Translations under genes and position numbers: made by a program | Notes under the pieces: generated by a model | Seen by the model: the letters and a program-made list of their open reading frames with translations, nothing else | What the model was told of the DNA's origin: nothing | Databases searched by the model: none | NCBI GenBank assembly: GCA_934278005.1 | Contig: CAKQWG010000006.1 | Coordinates: 1-39,883, forward strand | Direction of reading: 5' to 3' | DNA: 39,883 bases | Origin: an uncultured Pirellulaceae bacterium | Lineage (GTDB): Bacteria > Planctomycetota > Planctomycetia > Pirellulales > Pirellulaceae | Shown here: in pieces, positions 16,336-24,171 of the stretch | How the letters are laid out: each line of letters opens with the position of its first letter | How positions within the stretch are numbered: position 1 is the stretch's first letter

Positions 16336-18990
16336 ATGGCTCCAGAACCAACTCCTTCCGCTACTTTACCCCCGCCTCACTCAACTGACTTCGCAGCAAA
16401 GCGCATTACCTTGGAAACTTTTGTCCTCGCCGCCTCACGCCACACCCGCATTGGCATTGCGGCAGGCCTATCCAACTGGCTCTCGTTGGCATTGATCCTG
16501 AGTAGCTGCGTCCTTGGCCTCATTGCCCCGGCCGACTTTACAGCGGGTATCGTTGCGGATGACGATCTCCCGGGCGGCGGTCAGGCAACTCCGGTCGAAT
16601 CGATCACGCTGCCCGCTGGCTTTACGGCTCAGTTGCTGCGGTCTGCAGGCAGCGGTGAAGGGTCGTGGATCAGCATGACCTTCGACGATCGCGGTCGGCT
16701 GATCGTGGGCCGCGATCGACGCGGGATCGCCCGCATGACTCTCAGCCAAGACCACGCCCGTGTCGACACCTACGAGGTCTTAGAGGACTCTCTGCTGCAC
16801 TGCCGCGGAGTGCTCTGGGCGCACGATAGCCTGTATGTTTGTGCCACCGATAGCAAAGGTTTTTACCGTCTGCGCGATACCAATGCAGATGATCAACTAG
16901 ATTCGGTCGAGTTGCTTAAATCAATGGACTACCAGAGCCGCTATGGACACGGTACCAACCAAGTTATCCTGGGACCGGACGACAATCTCTACCTGATCAA
17001 TGGCAACGACGTGGCTTTTCCAGAGGGAATCGCAGCGGATTCTCCCTACCGCGATCCGCAGGACGATCACCTGTTGCCGGAGCCTCGCGATGCCGTGGAG
17101 AACCTTTGGGTTGGACACGTGCTGAAAATCGATCCAGAGGGCAAACGCTGGGAGGTGGTTGCTGGAGGCTTTCGAAATCCATTCGATTTGGCCTTTAATG
17201 AAGATGGTGAGCTGTTTACATACGATGCTGACATGGAATGGGATGTCGGTCAGCCGTGGTATCGACCGACGCGTTTGAACCATGTGGTCTCTGGCGGGGA
17301 ATATGGATGGCGTTGGGGCACGGGCAAATGGCCCGCATACTTTGCAGACAGCCTGCCCACTACGCTCGACACCGGTCTGAGTTCGCCAACCGGCATGGAG
17401 TTCGGCACGCGGGGAAATTACCCGGCCCCCTATCGGCAATCGCTGTTTATGGGGGACTGGCAACACGGTCGAATTCTACAGGTCAAGCTGTATCCGCACG
17501 GCGCGAGTTACACGGGCGAGTACAGTGTGTTTCTAGAAGGCGGCGCCCTGAACGTTTGTGATCTAACCTTCGGCCCCGATGGAGCGATGTACTTTATCAC
17601 TGGCGGCCGTGGCTCGCAGTCCGGGCTATACCGCGTTAGCTATACGGGCACTCCAGATAGCACTCCGGCCACGTTTCAGGCTTCTGGCGAATCAGAGCAA
17701 AATCAACTCCTAGAAGAGGCCGCGAAAGCACGACACGTGCGGAGACAACTTGAAGAGTTTCATCAGCGTCAGGACGCCGCAGCTGTCGAACTCGCTTGGC
17801 CACAGCTGAACAGTCAAGATCGCTGGTTGAGGTTTGCAGCAAGGCTGGCCCTAGAACGACAAAAGCCTGAGCTTTGGCGCGACCGGGCGGTGGCCGAGCA
17901 GAAGCCCGTGGCATCGATCGCCGCACTGCTGGCACTGGTTCATCTAGCAGACCCAGTCGACCAACCAGACGTACTGCGCGCACTGGATCGGCTACCGTTG
18001 GCGGAGTTGGAGAGCGAGCAGCTATTGGATGCGCTGCGGCTGTGGCAGTTGAGTTTTATTCGCCAAGGCCCTCCATCGGCGACAGATCGATCTCGCGTGC
18101 TGAACAAACTCGATCCGCTATATCCGCATCCCAGTAGCTTTGCCAATCGCGAGCTGTGCCGCTTGCTGATCTATCTAGAAGCCCCCGACGTAGTCCCGCG
18201 CACGGTGGAATTGATCCGAACAGCGATCAGCCAAGAGGATGCGATCTTTTTCTTGCAGGCTATAGCGCGAGTCAAGCAGGGCTGGAACCTGGATACGCGA
18301 GAAGGCTTGTTTGATGGCTTGCTGATCGCGCGCAGCTATCAGGGTGGGCATCTACTCGCCGACGTCTTGCAGCACATCCGCGAGGATGCCCTGGCCACGC
18401 TTAGCGATCCTGAAAAGCGGCTGTTGCAGAGTCGACTGGACCAATTGTCTAGCCCGACCAGCGATGTTGCCGCTGTAGCGCAATCGCCTTTCGTCAACCG
18501 ATGGACTTGGGACCAGTTAGAGCGGGAGTTGCCCAAAACTTCTCAAGGGCGGTCTTGGGAGCAGGGACGTGCCGCGTTAGCCAAGGCGTCGTGCCTGACA
18601 TGCCACCGCATCGGTGAACAGGGGAGCACCATAGGGCCGGACCTATCGCGCGTCGGAAGTCGCTTCGACGAGCGAGCTTTGCTCGAATCGGTCATGGTGC
18701 CATCTAGGGAGATAGACGAAAAGTATCGCCTGAGTAGATACTTGCTGGTCGATGGGTCGATCGTCACAGGACGCCCGGTTAGCGTCGGTGCACATCAGCT
18801 CACCATCCAGACCAACGCAGTGCCCAACCAATCGGTGCCGATCACACGCGCGGATATAGAGCAGACTTCCCCAGCAGACATTTCACCCATGCCTGCAGAT
18901 TTGTTGAACGTTCTAACGCTCGATGAGATCCTGGATTTGATAGCCTACCTCAAGGCCAATGGCGATCCACGGGCCGATGTGTATCGTTAG
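16336..18990 (+). CDS. Secreted PVC-type haem-binding dehydrogenase-like protein (884 aa)
   Basis: Large exported protein of the Pirellula/Verrucomicrobium type. A signal/anchor segment lies at about 45-66 behind a long N-terminal region; the exact start is uncertain because the ATG at 16336 has no clear ribosome-binding site. A beta-propeller domain like that of PQQ-type sugar dehydrogenases follows (about 95-440: LPAGFTAQLL, FDDRGRLIVGRDRRG, GFRNPFDLAFNEDGELFTYDADME, GPDGAMYFITGGRG). An alpha-helical HEAT-like stretch spans about 460-730. A C-terminal cytochrome-c-like domain has C753-L-T-C756-H757 and the following GxxxGPDLSRVGSR, with late family motifs about 780-880. The likely role is a periplasmic, haem-linked oxidoreductase or scaffold for sugar-containing substrates (inference). 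It is 89 nt after the Gfo/Idh/MocA gene, so operonic linkage is plausible. Confidence 0.9.
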   Translation: MAPEPTPSATLPPPHSTDFAAKRITLETFVLAASRHTRIGIAAGLSNWLSLALILSSCVLGLIAPADFTAGIVADDDLPGGGQATPVESITLPAGFTAQLLRSAGSGEGSWISMTFDDRGRLIVGRDRRGIARMTLSQDHARVDTYEVLEDSLLHCRGVLWAHDSLYVCATDSKGFYRLRDTNADDQLDSVELLKSMDYQSRYGHGTNQVILGPDDNLYLINGNDVAFPEGIAADSPYRDPQDDHLLPEPRDAVENLWVGHVLKIDPEGKRWEVVAGGFRNPFDLAFNEDGELFTYDADMEWDVGQPWYRPTRLNHVVSGGEYGWRWGTGKWPAYFADSLPTTLDTGLSSPTGMEFGTRGNYPAPYRQSLFMGDWQHGRILQVKLYPHGASYTGEYSVFLEGGALNVCDLTFGPDGAMYFITGGRGSQSGLYRVSYTGTPDSTPATFQASGESEQNQLLEEAAKARHVRRQLEEFHQRQDAAAVELAWPQLNSQDRWLRFAARLALERQKPELWRDRAVAEQKPVASIAALLALVHLADPVDQPDVLRALDRLPLAELESEQLLDALRLWQLSFIRQGPPSATDRSRVLNKLDPLYPHPSSFANRELCRLLIYLEAPDVVPRTVELIRTAISQEDAIFFLQAIARVKQGWNLDTREGLFDGLLIARSYQGGHLLADVLQHIREDALATLSDPEKRLLQSRLDQLSSPTSDVAAVAQSPFVNRWTWDQLERELPKTSQGRSWEQGRAALAKASCLTCHRIGEQGSTIGPDLSRVGSRFDERALLESVMVPSREIDEKYRLSRYLLVDGSIVTGRPVSVGAHQLTIQTNAVPNQSVPITRADIEQTSPADISPMPADLLNVLTLDEILDLIAYLKANGDPRADVYR

Positions 18991-19400
18991 CGTGAGCCGC
19001 TCTTGATGAGCGTGAATTAAAGTATCTGGTCGGCTGAGCGATCGTCTGTAGCTTGAAACGCACGAAGGCTCGTTCAGCCAATTGAAAAGCGGACTCAATA
19101 GCAAAGCTATCGAAAGGCGAACTGCTTGCTTCGCTACCGGCCACCACCGAATCTTTGGGCGGTGCTCATCAGGCAACTGAGCTGGTGGCGCAGGCTGCCC
19201 GGACTATGCAAAGCGTGCGATGAGCCTTTGAAGTGTGGAAAAGTCTGGCGCTGCGACTCGCCACGAAGGCATGCGATAAATGCGCGCGGCTGTGATACAA
19301 TAATACGAATGCAATGATGCGGATACACTGATGCGACCTAATGCCAGATCTGCGGCCCCGTCATCATCCCCTCCACGAGAGTTCACAGAGACACTTCCTC
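18991..19400 (+). promoter_or_regulatory. Intergenic region with candidate extended -10 promoter
   Basis: These 410 nt carry no supported gene. Just after the upstream stop, CGCTC-TTGAT-GAGCG forms a small hairpin without a U-tract. An extended -10 element TGATACAAT (TG at 19293-19294, TACAAT 19296-19301) lies 100 nt upstream of the secreted Gfo/Idh/MocA start; no good -35 precedes it. The promoter is a weak prediction by pattern only. Confidence 0.3.
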
Positions 19401-20411
19401 ATGATTTTGAAAACGATTCATTTTGCCCTCATCACGGTGTGCCTGCTGAGCGCAGTTGGCCCACAAGCTTACGCAGCGGACGTCGCTGGCCGCCTCAAAG
19501 CGGGGATTATCGGCATGGATGCACATGCGCTGCCCTGGACCAAAATCTTGAACGATCCGCAAGTCTCAGGCGAGCTGGCTGAGATGGTCATCGTGGCGGC
19601 CTACCCCGGTGGAAGTCCTGATATTCCGCAGAGTATGGAATTGCTTAATTCCCAAATTGAACCGGTGCGCGAGCTGGGAGTGGAAATCGTCGACTCGATC
19701 GACACGCTTTTAGAAAAAGTCGACGTGGTGTTGCTGTTGAGCATCGATGGCCGGACTCACCTGGAACAAGTTCGCCCGGTTTTCGCAGCTGGCAAGCGGG
19801 TGTTCATCGACAAACCCATCGCAGGCTCGCTCAAGGATGCTATTAAGATTTTTCAGCTCGCCAAGGAGCACAACGTGCCCTGTTTCTCTAGCTCCTCGCT
19901 GCGTTATGCCAAGCAGACGGCCAGTGTCCGCAACGATCCAAAACTGGGCGAAGTGGTCGGCTGCGACCAGTACGCACCCTGCGCACTGGAGCCGCATCAT
20001 CCGGATTTTTTCTGGTACGGTATCCATGGAGTTGAACCGCTGTTTACTATCATGGGCACGGGCTGCGAGTCGGTGACTCGCGTGCATACTGAGGGAACCG
20101 ATATGGCGGTTGGAGTGTGGCACGGAGGACGCATCGGGACCTTTCGTGGCATACGCGATGGCGTGCGTGGTTATGGCTCGACGGTCTTCGGTACTAAGGC
20201 GATCCTGCCCGGTGGCGGTTTCGATGGCTATGAGCCACTGATTGTGGAGATCATCCGCTTCTTCAAAACCGGTAAGGCTCCGGTTAGTGCGGAGGAAACT
20301 CTAGAGATCTTCGCTTTCATGGAAGCCGCCGACGAAAGCAAGCGGCTCGGTGGCGTCCCGGTGACGCTCAGCAGCATCATGCAAAAGGCCCAGCAGGCCG
20401 CAGCGCAGTAG
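19401..20411 (+). CDS. Secreted Gfo/Idh/MocA-family oxidoreductase-like protein
   Basis: 336 aa from the ATG at 19401. An upstream ATG at 19341 is in frame, but the one chosen gives a clean Sec signal peptide: MILKTIHFALITVCLL with a cleavage-like AYA-AD at about 25/26. The mature part starts as a Rossmann domain (AGIIGMDAH, 34-42). The family lysine is in IDKP (136-139), where DKP replaces the usual EKP. FWYGIHGVEPLFTIMG (about 209-224) marks the C-terminal domain. Export without a Tat motif is notable for a nucleotide-dependent family; some secreted members carry their cofactor bound. It lies between two PVC haem-domain genes, with 132 nt to the next, and may act with them on the same periplasmic substrate (inference). 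Confidence 0.87.
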   Translation: MILKTIHFALITVCLLSAVGPQAYAADVAGRLKAGIIGMDAHALPWTKILNDPQVSGELAEMVIVAAYPGGSPDIPQSMELLNSQIEPVRELGVEIVDSIDTLLEKVDVVLLLSIDGRTHLEQVRPVFAAGKRVFIDKPIAGSLKDAIKIFQLAKEHNVPCFSSSSLRYAKQTASVRNDPKLGEVVGCDQYAPCALEPHHPDFFWYGIHGVEPLFTIMGTGCESVTRVHTEGTDMAVGVWHGGRIGTFRGIRDGVRGYGSTVFGTKAILPGGGFDGYEPLIVEIIRFFKTGKAPVSAEETLEIFAFMEAADESKRLGGVPVTLSSIMQKAQQAAAQ

Positions 20412-20543
20412 ACAATAAACTTGCATTGTGTGTCGACGGCCTACGATGCGTCCAGCTTCGCAGGTCGGCAAGTTCACTCAGGGCTTAGGCCCACCAGCTC
20501 CCGCCTATTTCGCCTACCGAATAATCTCAAGGAATCGCGTTTT

Positions 20544-23500
20544 ATGATCCGCATCTGTCTCTCTCTCGTTATAGCTTGCTCCATTTCCCTTGCTCCGGCG
20601 ACCGCCGCAGAGTGGGAAACGACCAAGGTGCCTGGCGAACAGTCGTTTCCAGACTCGCACTACGCGTGGTACCGCACTTGGCTCAAGCCACACGCGACAT
20701 TTTTCAGTAAGCATGAACGCGATTTATTTGGGGAATCTGTCATTCTAAATGTGCGTGATCTGACCGGCGCGCACGAACTGTACATCAACGGTAAAAAGAT
20801 CGGTAGCGGTGGCCAGTTTCCACCCGAATTTGTAGACGGGCGGGAAGGGAATCATCGACACAAGATCCCATCTGGAACGTTCATCCCCGAGCAGTGGAAT
20901 GAAATCGCCTTCCGGGTCTACACTCCCGAGGCCCAAGGGGGCTTTCTGAGCGAAGCGCCGTTTGTCATGAACTATTTTTGGGAGTGCGTGCTGGAAGGCA
21001 CTTGGGAGTTTCGTCCGGGGGACGAGGCGTCGTCCGGTGAGTCATTGAGCGCGCGTCCCAGCACGTCGGCGTTTGACGAATTTCACGAATCCAATCGAGT
21101 TTTGGGTGAGGCAGAACGGCTGTTCCACGGCGACAGCCTGCCTCCGCAGGAATCCTTAGCCAAGATGCAAGCTGCCGACGACTTGATTGTGGAATTGATG
21201 GTGGCCGAACCGTTGGTGGCTCAGCCAACACATTTTAGTTTTGATTCACGCGGTCGATTGTGGGTTTCACAGTATCGGCAATATCCGTACCCGGCAGGCC
21301 TGAAAATGATCAGCCGCGATCATTACTATCGATCCCACTATGACAAAGTTCCACCTCCGCCCCCGTACCACGATCGTGGCCGCGACATTATCTCGATCCA
21401 CGAAGACACCGATGGGGACGGGCAGTATGACGCGCACAAGGTCTTTCAAGATGGCTTAAATATGGCCAACGCGGCAATTCGAGGTCGAGGTGGCGTGTGG
21501 GTTATGCATACCCCTTACCTGTTGTTTTACCCAGACCAAGATTTTGACGATGTGCCAGACGGTCCGCCCGTTGTGCATCTGCAGGGCTTCGGTATGGAGG
21601 ACACACACTCAGTCGCCAATGGTTTGGTATGGGGTATGGATGGTTGGCTGTATGGCGCGCAGGGCAGTACGACTAGCTGCCATGTGACGCGTCCCAATAT
21701 CGATCCACCGCAGGCTCCAGGGGTTTACTTCCAGGGCTGCATGGTGTGGCGTTATCACCCCGAAAGCCATCGCTTTGAAATCTTCTCTGAAGGTGGTGGT
21801 AACAACTTTGGACTGGAAGTCGATTCCGGCGGGCGGATGTTTACCGGTAATAATGGCGGGCAGACTCGTGGCTGGCACTACATGCAAGGCGGGTTGCACT
21901 TAATGCAAGGCACAACACCCAATAAGTTCGGACCGGTTCGCAACCCATTCGCGTTTGGCGAACTGCCCCATATGGATACAGTGCAGGATATTCCGCGATT
22001 CACGCATTTCGCTACGTTGGTCGAATCGACCGCAATGCCACAAAAGTATCACAACACGTTCTTCAGTGTTGAACCACTGCACAATTTTGTGATTGCCAGC
22101 GAGCGGAATGTCAACGGAGCGACCTTCAAAACGAACGATATCGGCAAAGTGCTAACTTCCGACGACTTTGCATTCCGGCCGGTGTATATCAACAACGCCC
22201 CCGATGGGTCGGTATTGTTAGCCGACTTCTACGAGCACTACATCGCTCACGGGCAGCACTACCAGAGCCAGATCGACCCTACTACCGGTCGCATCTTCCG
22301 TTTGCGCGGCAAACATGAGAGCCTGGAAAAGGACCTGAATCTGTACGATAAATCATCCGATGAACTGCTCGCGCTGCTGGGCCATGCCAACCGCTGGCAT
22401 CGGCATACTGCCGTACAGCTGCTCGGCGAGCGAAAGGATAGCGATTCGCTTCCAAAACTGCAGCAGTTGGTCAAGCAGGGGAGCGACCTGGAGTCGTTAA
22501 ACGCCCTGTGGGCCCTATATCAAGGCTTCGGCCTAGACGATTCAACGGCCTTGGTCGCATTGCAGCACAAAGTACCACTGGTCCGCTACTGGGCCGTGCG
22601 GTTTATCTGTGATGACATCGGTTTTGAGCACAAGCGGACGGCCATCGAGTTGGCCGATAGCCTGGGCCATTTAGAACAGGGGCCTACGCGCGTTTCCGAC
22701 GAGCTGTATCAGGCAATTCTCAAGTTGACAGACAGCGAGGACAACGCCGAAGTGCGTTCGCAAATCGCGGGCTCCGCGCGACGGCTCCCCGTGGACCAAG
22801 CGCTGCCGCTGGTGAGAGCCTTGCTTAAGCATGACGAAGACATCGACGATCTGTATGTGCCACTGCTGTGTTGGTGGGCGCTGGAAATCAAGCTTGACAG
22901 CGATCGCGATGCCGTGATGACGCTGTTCGAAGATTCCCAGTTGCGCAGCGAGCCTATGGTCGTCAAGCACATTCTGCCTAGAATGATGCGCGGGCTGGCT
23001 CTGAAGGGTGGTCGCCAGGACTTGCAGCAGTGTGCCAAGCTACTGGAACTGGCCGATAGTCAAGAACAAGTCGATCAGCTACTGAGTGGCTTCGAGCTGG
23101 CGTTCGCAGGCAGACGAATGGTTGGACTGCCGGAGAATCTAGCCCGTGCGCTTGTGGACAGTGGACGCTCGTCACTCGAGCTGCGAGTCAGGTTGGGCGA
23201 CGGTGCAGCAACCGAAGAGGCCATTGCACTGCTCAGTGACAGTACCGCAGCTATAGACGAGCGGATTGCGGTGGCACGCATGCTGGGCGAGGTCAAGGCG
23301 GCTGACAGCGTTGAGCCACTGGTGGCCGTATCGTTAACAGCAGAGGATTCACGACTGCAGCGGGCCGCGCTCACTGCCGCTAGCGCATTTGACATCCCCA
23401 GCATCGAGCAACGCGTGCTGAAGCACTTCGCGAAGTTTTCAGAGGATGTGCGGCCGGCATTTTTTGACCTGATGCTCAGCCGCACTGCATGGGCTCGCGA

Positions 23501-24113
23501 ATTAGCAGAAGCGATCGCCAGTGGTCACATCGCGGCCAAGGATGTTCCCGGCGACGTGGCACAGCAGCTGCGCAACCACGCCGATTCGACCATCGCCAAG
23601 CTCGCTGTGGAGCACTTAGGTGAGGCCGCTGAACTGAAGCCCGCAGTTGCTCGAGAGTTGATTCAACAGGTGCGCGATGTGCTCGCGGAAGGAACCGGCA
23701 ACCCCTATGCGGGCGAAGCCACCTACATGGACCGCTGCGCTGCGTGCCACAAGTTGTTTTACAAAGGGGGCAATGTGGGGCCGGACCTAACACCCTATCA
23801 GCGCGGAAACCTTGATACATTGTTGATGAGTGTCATCTCACCCAGTACAGAGATCCGTGAGGGATTTGAGTATATGGCGCTGATCACCAGTGAAGGTCGG
23901 ATCGTCACCGGCTTTGTGATCGACCAGGATAATCAAGTCATCACCTTGCGCGTCAAAGCGGGAGAGGACATCCGAATCGAGCGCGAAGACGTCGAGGAGA
24001 TTGCCCCCGTCGGACGCAGCCTCATGCCAGATGGACTGCTCGATGGCCTAAGCGACCAGCAGCTTCGGGATTTCTTCGCCTACCTGAGGATTTCTCAGCC
24101 CATAACTCAGTAA
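20544..24113 (+). CDS. Secreted PVC-type haem-binding dehydrogenase-like protein (1189 aa)
   Basis: The reading frame is open from 20421, but the ATG at 20544 has AAGGA upstream and starts an obvious signal peptide (MIRICLSLVIACSISL, ending ATAA at about 22). Order of domains: an N-terminal galactose-binding-like beta-sandwich (about 25-165, GAHELYINGKKIGSGGQFP); a membrane-bound-dehydrogenase-type beta-propeller (about 220-600, FDSRGRLWVSQYRQYP, HEDTDGDGQYD, NGLVWGMDGWLYGAQGS); a long HEAT-like helical array (about 615-1040); and a C-terminal haem domain with C1065-A-A-C1068-H1069 and VGPDLTPYQRG. The layout is characteristic of the Pirellula/Verrucomicrobium-type families. Predicted to act outside the cytoplasm in electron-linked oxidation of sugar-like substrates, though only the architecture is established. 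It ends in a convergent gap with the 829-aa gene. Confidence 0.92.
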   Translation: MIRICLSLVIACSISLAPATAAEWETTKVPGEQSFPDSHYAWYRTWLKPHATFFSKHERDLFGESVILNVRDLTGAHELYINGKKIGSGGQFPPEFVDGREGNHRHKIPSGTFIPEQWNEIAFRVYTPEAQGGFLSEAPFVMNYFWECVLEGTWEFRPGDEASSGESLSARPSTSAFDEFHESNRVLGEAERLFHGDSLPPQESLAKMQAADDLIVELMVAEPLVAQPTHFSFDSRGRLWVSQYRQYPYPAGLKMISRDHYYRSHYDKVPPPPPYHDRGRDIISIHEDTDGDGQYDAHKVFQDGLNMANAAIRGRGGVWVMHTPYLLFYPDQDFDDVPDGPPVVHLQGFGMEDTHSVANGLVWGMDGWLYGAQGSTTSCHVTRPNIDPPQAPGVYFQGCMVWRYHPESHRFEIFSEGGGNNFGLEVDSGGRMFTGNNGGQTRGWHYMQGGLHLMQGTTPNKFGPVRNPFAFGELPHMDTVQDIPRFTHFATLVESTAMPQKYHNTFFSVEPLHNFVIASERNVNGATFKTNDIGKVLTSDDFAFRPVYINNAPDGSVLLADFYEHYIAHGQHYQSQIDPTTGRIFRLRGKHESLEKDLNLYDKSSDELLALLGHANRWHRHTAVQLLGERKDSDSLPKLQQLVKQGSDLESLNALWALYQGFGLDDSTALVALQHKVPLVRYWAVRFICDDIGFEHKRTAIELADSLGHLEQGPTRVSDELYQAILKLTDSEDNAEVRSQIAGSARRLPVDQALPLVRALLKHDEDIDDLYVPLLCWWALEIKLDSDRDAVMTLFEDSQLRSEPMVVKHILPRMMRGLALKGGRQDLQQCAKLLELADSQEQVDQLLSGFELAFAGRRMVGLPENLARALVDSGRSSLELRVRLGDGAATEEAIALLSDSTAAIDERIAVARMLGEVKAADSVEPLVAVSLTAEDSRLQRAALTAASAFDIPSIEQRVLKHFAKFSEDVRPAFFDLMLSRTAWARELAEAIASGHIAAKDVPGDVAQQLRNHADSTIAKLAVEHLGEAAELKPAVARELIQQVRDVLAEGTGNPYAGEATYMDRCAACHKLFYKGGNVGPDLTPYQRGNLDTLLMSVISPSTEIREGFEYMALITSEGRIVTGFVIDQDNQVITLRVKAGEDIRIEREDVEEIAPVGRSLMPDGLLDGLSDQQLRDFFAYLRISQPITQ

Positions 24114-24135
24114 CAGGGCCGACAAGTCAGCCGAA

Positions 24136-24171
24136 CGATTCTATTTGGGAATGCGTTCCCAAATAGGATCG
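24136..24171. terminator. Long palindrome between convergent genes, overlapping a stop codon
   Basis: CTATTTGGGAA (24141-24151) and TTCCCAAATAG (24156-24166) form a perfect 11-bp stem with a TGCG loop. Flanking bases extend it to 16 bp with one imperfect pair. It includes the last eight codons and TAG of the minus-strand 829-aa gene, and starts 23 nt after the stop of the plus-strand haem-protein gene. Position between convergent genes suggests a two-way transcription end signal. There is no T-tract on either side, so it would not be a standard intrinsic terminator. Confidence 0.6.
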
